Made by a program: the position numbers and the translations under genes. Below are positions 42,370 to 51,694 of a DNA stretch of 64,000 nucleotides, in pieces. The DNA comes from Streptomyces sp. Root1304 (GTDB lineage: Bacteria; Actinomycetota; Actinomycetes; Streptomycetales; Streptomycetaceae). The notes beneath the pieces are model-generated. The model worked only from the letters and a program-made list of their open reading frames with translations, made no database searches and was not told the DNA's origin. How positions within the stretch are numbered: the first letter of the stretch is position 1; every line of letters starts with the position of its first letter. The stretch lies in contig NZ_LMEP01000005.1 in the NCBI RefSeq assembly GCF_001426405.1, positions 72,927-136,926 on the forward strand, read 5' to 3'.

Positions 42370-43080
42370 ATGCCGTATGAACCACCCACCCACGCTGTCG
42401 AGCGGTCGCTCCGGGCCACCACCGGTGCCAGGATCGTCGCCGGAGTCGACGAGGTCGGACGAGGGGCGTGGGCCGGCCCGGTCACCGTGTGCGCCGCCGT
42501 CACCGGCCTGCGCAGGCCCCCCGAGGGCCTCACCGACTCCAAGCTGATCACCCCCAAGCGCCGTACCGTGCTCGCCGTGGAACTGGAGAGCTGGGTCACG
42601 GCCTACGCGCTCGGCGACGCCTCTCCCCAGGAGATCGACGAACTCGGTATGACCGCGGCCCTGCGGCTCGCGGCCGTCCGGGCCCTCGAAGGCCTCCCCG
42701 CGCGGCCCGACGCGGTGATCCTCGACGGCAAGCACGACTACCTCGGCAGCCCCTGGCGGGTCCGTACGGTGATCAAGGGCGACCAGTCCTGCATCGCCGT
42801 GGCCGCCGCCTCCGTCATCGCGAAGGTCCGCCGGGACGCGGTCATGGCGGAGCTCGGCTCCGAGGTCGAGGGGTACGCCGCGTACGCCTTCGGTGCCAAC
42901 GCGGGCTACCCTTCGCCGGTCCACAAAGCGGCGCTCGAAGAGCTGGGGCCCACCCCTCACCACCGTCTCTCCTGGTCGTACCTGGACGCGATGCCCAGGT
43001 GGAGCCACCTCAAAAAGGTCCGCCTCTCCGCGGAGGCGGCCGCGCTGGAGAGCGGGGGCCAACTCGGCTTCGACTTCTGA
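42370..43080 (+). CDS. rnhB: ribonuclease HII
   Basis: 236 residues from the ATG at 42370. Removes RNA primers and single ribonucleotides from RNA-DNA hybrids. The active site has D27 and E28 in [17 protein letters not shown] third Asp lies in [11 protein letters not shown], and [21 protein letters not shown] carries the fourth acidic position and substrate contacts. [20 protein letters not shown] closes the core. The sequence between 42243 and 42369 is not part of the gene. Confidence 0.96.
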   Translation: MPYEPPTHAVERSLRATTGARIVAGVDEVGRGAWAGPVTVCAAVTGLRRPPEGLTDSKLITPKRRTVLAVELESWVTAYALGDASPQEIDELGMTAALRLAAVRALEGLPARPDAVILDGKHDYLGSPWRVRTVIKGDQSCIAVAAASVIAKVRRDAVMAELGSEVEGYAAYAFGANAGYPSPVHKAALEELGPTPHHRLSWSYLDAMPRWSHLKKVRLSAEAAALESGGQLGFDF

Positions 43081-43189
43081 ACTTCCGGTCGCCGGGGCCT
43101 TACACGAAGGCCCTGCCATGCGACCGGGGCGCACATGTGTGCCCACCCGCCGGTGCCCCCGCGCAGCGGCGTTTGATAGACATCCACTC

Positions 43190-43804
43190 ATGCCTCTCAT
43201 CCCCGAGGAGCCTCAGATTCACGAGAGCGCCCAGGGTCCCCGCGCCACCGCGTCGACCCCCCGTCCCGTACCCGGCCCGCGTTCCGCGGCCTCTCCCCGT
43301 CCCGGACGCCCCGTTCCCGGTCCGGCCAGGCCCGCGGCACCGGCCCAGCGCCCGACTGCCGGGCCCGCTCCGGCCGACACCCCGGAGAATCGTTCCGACC
43401 AGCGGTCCACGCCGCAGCTCCAGCTGATCCCTGCCCCGGTCGACGGCGCGCTCGACGCCGCCGAAGAGGCCCTGGACCTGCTCCTGGAGAGCGGCCGGGC
43501 GCCCGGCGACGTCCTGGTCCTCACCACCGGTGACCCGCACCCGTGGACCACGCACGAGCTGTCCTTCGGCGAGGCCTCCTACTGGGCTCAGCAGGAGACC
43601 GGCGACGACGTGTTCTTCGCGCACGCCACCGCGCTGGAGCGGGCGACCGCCCGGCCCGTGGTGATCGTCGCCCTCAACGGCGGCGACGACGAGACGGCCG
43701 CCAAGGCCCTGCCGTCGGCGATGGCCCGCGCGGGTGCGCTGCTCGTCGTCTGCGGTGACCCGCAGCGCGTCACGACGCTCCTCGGAGCGGGCGCCGGCGT
43801 CTGA
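43190..43804 (+). CDS. conserved hypothetical protein resembling a helicase C-terminal (UvrD_C-like) segment
   Basis: 204 residues, ATG at 43190. Residues 1-75 are disordered (Pro/Arg/Ala). The folded part (QLQLIPAPVDGALDAAEEAL onward) has alternating strands and helices with GDVLVLTTGDPHPWT, FFAHATALERATARPVVIVA and AGALLVVCGDPQR. That order resembles the last motifs of superfamily I helicases, where VVIV... precedes a 'TRA...LVVVGD' strand, but no ATP-binding motif is present. It lies between rnhB and a convergent unknown gene. I treat the helicase likeness as weak and do not assign a function. Confidence 0.65.
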   Translation: MPLIPEEPQIHESAQGPRATASTPRPVPGPRSAASPRPGRPVPGPARPAAPAQRPTAGPAPADTPENRSDQRSTPQLQLIPAPVDGALDAAEEALDLLLESGRAPGDVLVLTTGDPHPWTTHELSFGEASYWAQQETGDDVFFAHATALERATARPVVIVALNGGDDETAAKALPSAMARAGALLVVCGDPQRVTTLLGAGAGV

Positions 43805-43813
43805 TCGACCGCC

Positions 43814-43845
43814 CCTCCGCCGGACCGGTCCTGGTCCGGCGGGGG
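43814..43845. terminator. bidirectional terminator
   Basis: A stem of about 13 bp (CCTCCGCCGGACC/GGTCCGGCGGGGG, one G-T pair) with loop GGTCCT lies between convergent genes ending at 43804 and 43865. Confidence 0.75.
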
Positions 43846-43864
43846 CCGAGGCGGCCCGACGCGA

Positions 43865-44494
43865 TCAGCGTGCGGCGGCCCGGCGCAGCGGCTCGGTCGC
43901 GCCGCTCGCGGTCCGCGGCGTGAGCCGGCCGAGCTCGGCCGGCCCTTCGCCGAGCGGCAGAGGAAGCGAGTCGGAACTCGGACGCCGGCCACCCCGGCCC
44001 TCTCCGAGCACCTGCCAGCCCCCTCGGGTCAGCGTGATGTACGCCCCGCAGCGGAGCCCGTGCAGCGTGCAGGCGTCCCGGAGCCCCCACATCCAGGCTC
44101 CGTCCTCCTCCGTCCAACGCTCGTCCCCCTCACGGCAGTACAGCAGGACCGCGGTCCTGACCGGTGCGCGTCTGCGGAGGTCGTGCGGAATGACCCGCCG
44201 CAGATGCGCGAGCAGCGCGTTGCGGAACTCCCAGCCGTCCGCCGGTGCGGGGCGGCGGACGAACGAGGCGCTGGCGGCCAGTCGTTCCTCGTGGTCGAGG
44301 ACCGCGAGGACCGCCATGGAGGGCGTGGGCGTGTGCCGTGAGTGGAGGCCGCTGACGACCTCACGCGGATTGCGCAGCAGGGGAACTCCCGCCGCGGCCC
44401 ACTCGGCCGGTTCGAGCATCCGAGCGAGGCGGCTGGCGGACTCGGACGAAGATCTGAGCGAGGTGGCTGTGGGCGGAGCGAATCCGAGGGTCAC
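43865..44494 (-). CDS. conserved hypothetical protein
   Basis: 209 residues from the GTG at 44494, behind GGGAGG three bases upstream. The frame is open further up, but that sequence is not coding-like. A central alpha/beta region contains AVLAVLDHEERLAASASFVR, FRNALLAHLRRVIPHDLRRR, TAVLLYCREGDERWTEEDGA, WMWGLRDACTLHGLRCGAYI and TLTRGGWQVLGEGRGGR. The last 45 residues are low-complexity. No known motif is recognised; the pattern is well ordered and probably conserved in Streptomyces. It is downstream of recQ on the same strand, 230 bp away. Confidence 0.65.
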   Translation of the reverse strand: MTLGFAPPTATSLRSSSESASRLARMLEPAEWAAAGVPLLRNPREVVSGLHSRHTPTPSMAVLAVLDHEERLAASASFVRRPAPADGWEFRNALLAHLRRVIPHDLRRRAPVRTAVLLYCREGDERWTEEDGAWMWGLRDACTLHGLRCGAYITLTRGGWQVLGEGRGGRRPSSDSLPLPLGEGPAELGRLTPRTASGATEPLRRAAAR

Positions 44495-44722
44495 GGTCCT
44501 CCCTTCGGATACGCGCCCGCGAAGCGGGCAAGGTCGGGTGAGCGCGCACCACGGCACGGTCCTTCCGGACCGCTGACGGGCCGTACGGGGCGGTTTCCCA
44601 ATTCTTGCTGGCCCGTGCGCGGGCGGCAACGAGCAATTGAGGTCGCTGACGGGAATGCGGGGGTATGCCTCTCATATCCCTGCCCAGTTGCCCATTGTTC
44701 ACTCCCCGTTTCCCCTCCTGTT

Positions 44723-46906
44723 TCACCCCTGAATGGCGAGCACCAGCGGAAACACCCCTTCCGCTCCGGCCCGGCGCAGCAGCCGTGCCGCCACCGCCAA
44801 GGTCCAGCCGCTGTCGGACAGGTCGTCCACCAGGAGCACTGGCCCCCCGGCCTCGGCCAGCCGCCCGGCCAGCTCGGCGGAGACCGTCAGCGAGCGCTGC
44901 AGCCCCATCACCCGCTGGGCGCTGTTGGTCCGGGACAGCCGAACCTCCTCCGCCTCCGGCGCGTACTCCACCGTGCCGAGCAAGGGCATCCGGCCGATCT
45001 CGGCGATCCGCTCCCCGAGCGAACCCACCAGCCGCGGCCTGCGATGCGAGGCGACCATGACCACACCGGCGGGTCTGGCCGGCGCGTCCGAGGCCCCGGA
45101 GGCCCAGCCGCCGGGACCCTTGGCCCAGTCGGCGAGCACCGCCACGACCGCCTGCACGACATCGTCCGGAACGCGCCCGTCCGCCGCACCGTCGGACAGC
45201 AGCGGACGCAGTCGGTTGCCCCAGCCGATGTCCGAGAGCCGCCCCAGCGCCCGCCCCCCGAACGCCTGCTCACCGACCGGGATCCGGCCCTTCAGGTCGA
45301 CCCCGACCGCGGCGAGCCCCGTGGGCCACATCTTCCGGGGCTCGACCTCCACGCCCGGCCGGCCCAGCTCGCCCTTCGCGGCGTCGAGCGCGGCATCGGA
45401 CACCTTGGGATCGAAACGGTTCCCCGCGCAGTTGTCACAGCGGCCGCACGGAGCGGCCTCCTCGTCGTCCAGCTGGCGCCGCAGGAACTCCATCCGGCAG
45501 CCCGTCGCCGCCGCGTAGTCGCGCATCGCCTGCTGCTCGGCGGCCCGCTGCCGCGCCACCCACGCGTACCGCTCCGTGTCGTACGCCCAGGGCCGGCCCG
45601 TGCTCTCCCAGCCACCCTTCACGCGTCGCACCGCGCCGTCCACGTCCAGGACCTTGAGCATCGTCTCCAGCCGAGTCCTGCGCAGCTCCACCATGGGCTC
45701 CAGGGCGGGCAGGGACAACGGACGACCGGCCTGCGCGAGCACATCGATGGTGCGACGCACCTGCTCCTCCGGCGGGAACGCGACCGACGCGAAGTAGCGC
45801 CAGATCGCCTCGTCCTCCTGTCCGGGAAGGAGCAGCACCTCCGCGTGCTCGACCCCGCGTCCGGCCCGGCCGACCTGCTGGTAGTACGCGATCGGAGAGG
45901 ACGGCGATCCGAGATGCACCACGAAGCCCAGGTCCGGCTTGTCGAAGCCCATGCCGAGGGCGGAGGTCGCCACGAGGGCCTTGACCCGGTTGGCCTGCAG
46001 GTCGTCCTCGGCCTGCTGCCGATCGGCGTTCTCGGTCCGGCCCGTGTACGAGGACACGGTGTGCCCGCACTGGCGGAGATAGGCCGTGACCTCGTCCGCC
46101 GCGGCGACCGTGAGCGTGTAGATGATGCCGGAACCGGGCAGCTCGCCGAGGTGGTCGGCCAGCCAGGCCAGCCGGTGGGCGGCGTCCGGCAGCCTCACCA
46201 CGCCCAGGCTCAGGCTCTCCCGGTCCAGCGGCCCCCGCAGCACGAGCGCGTCCGTGCCCGCGCCCGTACCGAGCTGCTCGGCCACGTCCGCCGTCACCCG
46301 GGCGTTCGCCGTCGCGGTCGTGGCCAGTACCGGGACACCGGACGGCAGATCGGCCAGCATCGTGCGCAACCTGCGGTAGTCGGGCCGGAAGTCGTGCCCC
46401 CAGTCCGAGATGCAGTGCGCCTCGTCGACCACCAGCAGACCGGTCGCGGCGGCGAGGCGCGGAAGGACCTGGTCACGGAAGTCGGGATTGTTGAGGCGCT
46501 CCGGACTCACCAGCAGCACGTCCACCTCGCCGGCGGCCACCTCCTCCTGGACCGTGTCCCACTCCTCCGTGTTCGACGAGTTGATCGTGCGGGCACGGAT
46601 GCCCGCTCGGGCCGCCGCCTCCACCTGGTTGCGCATGAGGGCGAGCAGCGGCGAGACGATCACGGTCGGGCCGCTGCCGCGCTCGCGGAGCAGCGAGGTC
46701 GCGACGAAGTAGACCGCCGACTTGCCCCAGCCGGTCCGCTGCACCACGAGGGCCCGGCGCCGGTCGGCGACCAGGGCCTCGATGGCCCGCCACTGGTCCT
46801 CGCGCAGTCTCGCCCTGCCCGTCGGGTCGGAGACGAGACGGGCGAGCACGGCGTCGGCGGCGGTCCGGAGCGCGGCGCGGTCTTCGAGCGGATCTGCGTG
46901 GGTCAT
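44723..46906 (-). CDS. recQ: RecQ-family DNA helicase fused to a phosphoribosyltransferase-like domain
   Basis: 727 residues from the ATG at 46906. The helicase core has the Q-motif [12 protein letters not shown], a Walker A variant [36 protein letters not shown] and the motif [11 protein letters not shown]. The RecQ zinc site follows ([10 protein letters not shown], then [10 protein letters not shown]). After about residue 520 the usual HRDC domain is absent. The last 130 residues form a type-I phosphoribosyltransferase-like fold ending in [19 protein letters not shown], the PRPP-binding loop. The helicase should unwind 3'-tailed DNA. The role of the tail is unknown. Confidence 0.9.
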   Translation of the reverse strand: MTHADPLEDRAALRTAADAVLARLVSDPTGRARLREDQWRAIEALVADRRRALVVQRTGWGKSAVYFVATSLLRERGSGPTVIVSPLLALMRNQVEAAARAGIRARTINSSNTEEWDTVQEEVAAGEVDVLLVSPERLNNPDFRDQVLPRLAAATGLLVVDEAHCISDWGHDFRPDYRRLRTMLADLPSGVPVLATTATANARVTADVAEQLGTGAGTDALVLRGPLDRESLSLGVVRLPDAAHRLAWLADHLGELPGSGIIYTLTVAAADEVTAYLRQCGHTVSSYTGRTENADRQQAEDDLQANRVKALVATSALGMGFDKPDLGFVVHLGSPSSPIAYYQQVGRAGRGVEHAEVLLLPGQEDEAIWRYFASVAFPPEEQVRRTIDVLAQAGRPLSLPALEPMVELRRTRLETMLKVLDVDGAVRRVKGGWESTGRPWAYDTERYAWVARQRAAEQQAMRDYAAATGCRMEFLRRQLDDEEAAPCGRCDNCAGNRFDPKVSDAALDAAKGELGRPGVEVEPRKMWPTGLAAVGVDLKGRIPVGEQAFGGRALGRLSDIGWGNRLRPLLSDGAADGRVPDDVVQAVVAVLADWAKGPGGWASGASDAPARPAGVVMVASHRRPRLVGSLGERIAEIGRMPLLGTVEYAPEAEEVRLSRTNSAQRVMGLQRSLTVSAELAGRLAEAGGPVLLVDDLSDSGWTLAVAARLLRRAGAEGVFPLVLAIQG

Positions 46907-47047
46907 GCCTCCATGCAACCCGATGCCTCGGACATCGCGCGAACGAGGCACCGAACCTGTGGACAACTCGAGGTCCGGCGGATGCCTCGTTCCGGGAGTT
47001 ATCCACAGGGGTTTCGGAATTCGGGAGATCACGAGACCGTCCTGACC

Positions 47048-48457
47048 ATGAACGCGAATCACCACGAAACCAGCGGACCGTCCCGTTCCCAGCAGATCAC
47101 CCTGCGCGGCCCGGCGGAACTCGCCGACGCCCTCCCGTTCGTGCTGGGCTTCCACCCCACCGACTCCGTCGTCCTGGTCGCCCTCCACGGCGAGCGCGGT
47201 CGCTTCGGCGGCCGGGTCAGGCTCGGCATCCCCGGCTCGCCGGGCGAATGGGAGTCCACCGCCGACCACCTCGCCGAGTGCCTCGTCGAGGGCGACGCCC
47301 GGAGCGGCGCCCGACCTGACGGCATCGTCGTGTTCCTCTGCCAGGACCCCGCACCGGGCGAGTCGGGCCGCAGGGTCATGGAGCGCCTCCGCCCCTTCGC
47401 CCAGCGCCTCCGCACCGCCTGCGGCGCCCTCGACATCCCCGTCTACGAGGCCCTCTGCATCTCCGACGGCCTGTACTTCTCGTACTGCTGCCCCGACGCC
47501 CGCTGCTGTCCGCCCGACGGCACGCCCCTCGCGCTCAGTGGTACGTCGGTGATGGCGGCGGCCGCGACCTACGCCGGAGTCCAGGTGCGCGGCACCCTCC
47601 GGGACATGGAGAACCGGTTCAAGCCGTCGGCCGGCCCCGGCGAGGAGCCCCAGCGCGCGGCTCTCGACGCGACCGCGGCCGCGATCGTCCCCCGGATCCT
47701 GGAAGCGGAAGGCGAGGGACGGGAGGAGATCCGCGAGACGACCATCCGTCTCGCCCGCGAGATCCTCCGCAGGTTCACCAACCCGAAGAGCGGGACGGGA
47801 GCGAAGGGGGAGCCGGGCCCGACCGGACCGGTGGCCGCCGGCAGCACGGCGGAGCGGGACAGGGCCGACGACGCCCTGATCGGCACCGACGAGGCGGCCG
47901 CGCTGATCCTCGGCCTCCAGGACCGCGTCACCCGGGACCGCGCCGCCGAATGGATGGAGGGCTGGGAAGGAACCGCCGCACTGCGTCTCTGGCGGGTACT
48001 CGCCAGGCGCTGTGTCACCCCGTACCAGGAGCACGCCGCCGCCCCGCTCACCCTCGCCGGCTGGGTCGCCTGGTCCACCGGCGACGAACCCACCGCCCGG
48101 GTCGCTCTCGGGCTGGCCCTCGACGCCGACTCCGAGTACATGTTCGCCCGGCTGCTCCACCAGGCGTGCAACGAAGGACTCGACCCCGAGTCCCTCCGCT
48201 CCTGCCTGCGCACCGAAAGGGACTCCCGGACCGCCCCTGAAGAGGCTGGGCCGTCGGCCGCCCGACGGCCCAGGATGCGCACCGACCGCCCGCAGGGCAC
48301 CCGGCAGGCCCTCGGGAAGCCCGGCCTGCGGACCGGCGGGGAGCGCCCGCCCGCGGCCGGAGTACGGCCCGGCGGACCCGCCGCGGGGCGCCCGGGAGGC
48401 GGGGCCCCGAGGCCCGGCGGGCCTCGCGGCAGCAGGACCGGACGGTGCCGACCGTGA
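47048..48457 (+). CDS. DUF4192 family protein
   Basis: 469 residues, ATG at 47048. The domain begins [20 protein letters not shown], followed by [12 protein letters not shown] and [20 protein letters not shown], all characteristic of DUF4192. It ends with an actinobacterial helical part ([40 protein letters not shown]). The last 70 residues are basic Gly/Pro/Arg and likely disordered. Biochemical function is unknown. It diverges from recQ across a 141-bp gap, a pairing that may be functional. Confidence 0.9.
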   Translation: MNANHHETSGPSRSQQITLRGPAELADALPFVLGFHPTDSVVLVALHGERGRFGGRVRLGIPGSPGEWESTADHLAECLVEGDARSGARPDGIVVFLCQDPAPGESGRRVMERLRPFAQRLRTACGALDIPVYEALCISDGLYFSYCCPDARCCPPDGTPLALSGTSVMAAAATYAGVQVRGTLRDMENRFKPSAGPGEEPQRAALDATAAAIVPRILEAEGEGREEIRETTIRLAREILRRFTNPKSGTGAKGEPGPTGPVAAGSTAERDRADDALIGTDEAAALILGLQDRVTRDRAAEWMEGWEGTAALRLWRVLARRCVTPYQEHAAAPLTLAGWVAWSTGDEPTARVALGLALDADSEYMFARLLHQACNEGLDPESLRSCLRTERDSRTAPEEAGPSAARRPRMRTDRPQGTRQALGKPGLRTGGERPPAAGVRPGGPAAGRPGGGAPRPGGPRGSRTGRCRP

Positions 48458-48563
48458 CCAGGCCGCCCGCGCACGCGTTCAGCTCTCTGGCGGAGTCGTC
48501 CGGACGCTCCCGCCGCCATCCCGCCGGCCGCCCGGTTCGCACAGAGAGCACCCCGTACCCGCC

Positions 48564-50633
48564 ATGGCCCTCAGCCCCGTCCCGGCCCCCGGCCGCCCCA
48601 CCGGCCATCTCCTCGGCTCTCCGCCGGGACGTCCTTCGGGCGCCGCCGGGCCGCCGCGCCCCGCACCCCCGGCGGGACTTCCCTCGGTGCACGGCGCGCT
48701 CCTCTGCGTGGCCCTGCCCGCCCTCGCCGTCTGCGCCGAGCACGGCCAGCTCACCGGTGAGGGGCCCGAGGGCGTGTACGCGGGAGGCAGGAGGCTCCTG
48801 TCCAGATGCCTCCTGCGGGTGGCCGGGCGCGAGCCCGTCGCCCTCCAAGGGCGTATGGCGACGGCGGACCGGGCGGTCTTCCTCGGTGTCCTCCGCATCC
48901 CCGGAGACCCGGGTCCGGACCCCGGGATCACCGTCGAGCGCACCCGGAGCGCCGACGGAACGGAGCGGATCACCCTGCGCAGCGCCACCGTCCGCCCCTT
49001 CAGGGTCCCGGTGGAAATCACTCTGGGGACGGATCTCGCGGACCTGGGGGCGGTGGCGTCCGGCCGACCGGGACCCGAACTCCCCGCGACCGTCCACGGA
49101 ACCGGTCTGCGCTGGTCCGGAGCCGACGGGCGATCCGTCGCCGTCACCGCGGACCCGCCGCCCATGGACGCCCTGGCGGCGGCCGGAGTCCTGCGCTGGG
49201 AGGCGGAGCTGGCTCCCGGAGCCACGTTCACGATCCGGCTGCGGATACGAGGCGACTCGCCCGGCCGACCCGCCACGGCCGGAGCCGGCCCCGGGCGGCC
49301 GGGCGGCCACCTCCTGGCGGAGGCCCGGGCGGAGGGCGACGACCCCCGCCCGGGGGAGCTGCTGTGGGCGTCCGTCGAAGACCTGCGGGCCCTGCTCCAG
49401 CGCGACCCCGCGCACCCCGCGGACGTCCATCTCGCGGCGGGAGTCCCGTGGCGCTGCGGACCGGTCACGGCCGAGGCGCTCTGGGCGGCGCGGATGGCCC
49501 TTCCCCTGGGCACTCGGCTGGCCGCCACCACCCTCCGCGCCCTCGCCCGCACCCAACTCTCCGGTGACGGACCCGAGTCCGGGCGCATTCCCGGCCCGCT
49601 CAGGGACGCGGGCCCGCTCCTCCCGCCCCGCTGCACCGGGATCGAGTCCACCCTCGCCTTTCCCGTCGTGCTCGCCGAGGCCCGCCGGTGGGGGCTGCCG
49701 CCCGCGGACCTGGAGGAGCTCCTGCCCGTGGCGGAACGCTGCCTCGGCTGGTTGCGCCGTACGGCCGGAGGGAGCGGGCTCGTGCCGGACCCGGGGCCCA
49801 CCGGACCCTGGCGGGCCGAGACTCAGGCGCACGCGCACCGCGCGGCCCTCCTCGGCGCGGACCTGCTCGACGCCTGCGGCAGACCCGGCGGAGACGCGCT
49901 GCGGGACATGGCGGGGAGGCTGCGCGAGCGGTTCCGCCGCGAGTTCTGGCTCGACGATCCGGCCGGAGGCCGCCCCGCCGTCGCCCGCTCGTCCGACGGG
50001 CGGACCTGGTCCCGGCTGGGCGGCTGGACCGCGCACCTCCTGGACACCGGGCTGCTCGGCGGAGGCCGGCACGCGCAAGGCCTGCTGGACGGGGCGGAGA
50101 CCGATCAGGTGGCGAGACTGCTGGGCACGCCGGCTCTCGACTCCGGCTGGGGGCTGCGCGGTCTCGGGACCAAGGAGCCGGGATACAACCCCTTCGGCCA
50201 CCGTGCCGGTGCGGTGCGGGTGCACGAGACTGCGGTCGCCGTGGCCGGGCTCGCCGCCGGCGGCCACGAGAAGGAGGCCGCAGCCCTGCTGTCCGGGCTG
50301 CTCGACGCGGCGCAGGCCTTCGGCCACCGCCTGCCCGAGATGTACGCGGGGGAGCAGCGGACGGCGGGCGGACGTCCGGCGCCGCACCCGGCTGCGTGCA
50401 GGCCGGCGGCCGTCGCGGCCGCCGGAGCGGTGCACGCTCTGCTCGCCCTCGCCGGAATCCGGCCCGACGCGCCGGGGCGGTCCGTGTCGACCCACCCGCT
50501 GCGGTCGGCACCGCTGGGAGCGATCAGGTTCTCGGGCCTCGTCGTCGCGGGTGAACCGTTCGCCGTGCGGGTCGGCAGGCTCGGTCTCGGTATGGTCGAG
50601 GAGGCCGCAGCGGGCCTTCAACTGGGGGTGTGA
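48564..50633 (+). CDS. glycogen-debranching-enzyme-like protein (GDE N-terminal domain plus alpha/alpha barrel)
   Basis: 689 residues, ATG at 48564. The N-terminal 45 residues are Pro/Gly-rich. The beta domain (about 50-280) carries EHGQLTGEGPEGVYAGGRRL and SRCLLRVAGREPV, matching the bis-GDE N-terminal family, which often starts with 'DGLFVRDTR' motifs. The C-terminal part is an (alpha/alpha)6-like helical region with CTGIESTLAFPVVLAEARRW, EFWLDDPAGG and DSGWGLRGLGTKEPGYNPFG. The acidic pair expected for an amylo-1,6-glucosidase is not clear, so activity is uncertain. It ends about 110 bp before the Nudix regulator. Confidence 0.8.
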   Translation: MALSPVPAPGRPTGHLLGSPPGRPSGAAGPPRPAPPAGLPSVHGALLCVALPALAVCAEHGQLTGEGPEGVYAGGRRLLSRCLLRVAGREPVALQGRMATADRAVFLGVLRIPGDPGPDPGITVERTRSADGTERITLRSATVRPFRVPVEITLGTDLADLGAVASGRPGPELPATVHGTGLRWSGADGRSVAVTADPPPMDALAAAGVLRWEAELAPGATFTIRLRIRGDSPGRPATAGAGPGRPGGHLLAEARAEGDDPRPGELLWASVEDLRALLQRDPAHPADVHLAAGVPWRCGPVTAEALWAARMALPLGTRLAATTLRALARTQLSGDGPESGRIPGPLRDAGPLLPPRCTGIESTLAFPVVLAEARRWGLPPADLEELLPVAERCLGWLRRTAGGSGLVPDPGPTGPWRAETQAHAHRAALLGADLLDACGRPGGDALRDMAGRLRERFRREFWLDDPAGGRPAVARSSDGRTWSRLGGWTAHLLDTGLLGGGRHAQGLLDGAETDQVARLLGTPALDSGWGLRGLGTKEPGYNPFGHRAGAVRVHETAVAVAGLAAGGHEKEAAALLSGLLDAAQAFGHRLPEMYAGEQRTAGGRPAPHPAACRPAAVAAAGAVHALLALAGIRPDAPGRSVSTHPLRSAPLGAIRFSGLVVAGEPFAVRVGRLGLGMVEEAAAGLQLGV

Positions 50634-50714
50634 CGGGATGCCGGGCGCAGACACGAGGGAAGCTTCGCGGCGGGGTGAGGAAGTGGTTGCCGATGCTTCC
50701 GGGGGGCGTGTTTA

Positions 50715-50729
50715 TCGTCAGGAAGACGA
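50715..50729. promoter_or_regulatory. candidate NrtR operator
   Basis: TCGTCAGGAAGACGA: 5-bp arms with a five-base spacer, embedded in a locally A/T-richer stretch 14 bp before the Nudix-regulator start. Position suggests autoregulation. Confidence 0.4.
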
Positions 50730-50742
50730 CTATGATCGCGGC

Positions 50743-51573
50743 ATGCCTGCCTACGACCCGTCGGCCTTTCCGCCCTTCGCTGTCACCGTCGATCTGGTCG
50801 TGCTCACCGTGCGGCGCCATGCGCTCTGCACTCTGGTCGTCCGCCGGGGGGAAGCGCCGTACCAGGGGCGCTGGGCGCTGCCCGGGGGCTTTGTGCGCGC
50901 GGAGGAGGACCTCGGTGCGGCGGCGGCGCGCGAGCTGGTCGAGGAGACGGGCCTGTGCGCCCACGACCCGGCCGCTCCGAGCCCCGTACCGAGCAACGGC
51001 GCGCACCTCGAACAGCTCGCGACGTACGGGGCGCCCGACCGTGACCCGCGCATGCGGGTGGTGAGCGTCGCGCATCTCGCCCTCGCACCGGATCTTCCGG
51101 CGCCGAGGGCGGGCGGGGACGCGAACAGCGCCCGCTGGGCGCCCGTGGAGGAACTGCTCGGCGCCGACGCGCTCGCCGGGACGGCCGGCGGCGGAGGCAT
51201 CCACACCGGAGTCGGGGCCGGAACCTCAGCCGGGGCCGGGGACGGTGGTGAAGGGCCGGACGCGCTGGCCTTCGACCACTCACGGATCCTCGCGGACGGG
51301 GTCGAGCGGGCACGCTCCAAGATCGAGTACTCCTCGCTCGCCACCGCCTTCTGCCCGCCGGAGTTCACGGTCGGGGAACTGCGACGCGTGTACGAGGCCG
51401 TGTGGGGTGTGGCCCTGGACCCGCGAAACTTCCACCGGAAGGTGACCGGCACGCCCGGCTTCCTCGTTCCGGCGGGTGGCACCACGACCCGTCAGGGCGG
51501 GCGCCCCGCCCAGCTCTTCAGGGCAGGTGGGGCCACCCTTCTCAACCCGCCGATGCTGCGCCCCGAGGTCTGA
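50743..51573 (+). CDS. NrtR-type transcriptional regulator (Nudix domain plus winged helix)
   Basis: 276 residues from the ATG at 50743. An in-frame ATG at 50640 exists, but the codons between are T/A-rich at third positions, so I reject it. The Nudix domain has the box as GGFVRAEEDLGAAAARELVEETG. The middle holds a Gly/Ala insertion (about 140-165). The C-terminal winged helix (EYSSLATAFCPPEFTVGELR, RRVYEAVWG, NFHRKVTG) is the DNA-binding part of NrtR regulators, which sense ADP-ribose or related NAD metabolites. No NAD-synthesis gene is adjacent, so the targets are elsewhere or it regulates itself. Confidence 0.88.
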   Translation: MPAYDPSAFPPFAVTVDLVVLTVRRHALCTLVVRRGEAPYQGRWALPGGFVRAEEDLGAAAARELVEETGLCAHDPAAPSPVPSNGAHLEQLATYGAPDRDPRMRVVSVAHLALAPDLPAPRAGGDANSARWAPVEELLGADALAGTAGGGGIHTGVGAGTSAGAGDGGEGPDALAFDHSRILADGVERARSKIEYSSLATAFCPPEFTVGELRRVYEAVWGVALDPRNFHRKVTGTPGFLVPAGGTTTRQGGRPAQLFRAGGATLLNPPMLRPEV

Positions 51574-51694
51574 CGGGCGACCGCATCCGGCGCCCCAGGC
51601 ACCAACCCTGCACCGAAAGTCCGAAATGTAGCGTTATCTTGCTGCGGTAGCGCCGCCCTGCCGCGGAGCGGTGTCACCTACCGCGAGAGAAGCG

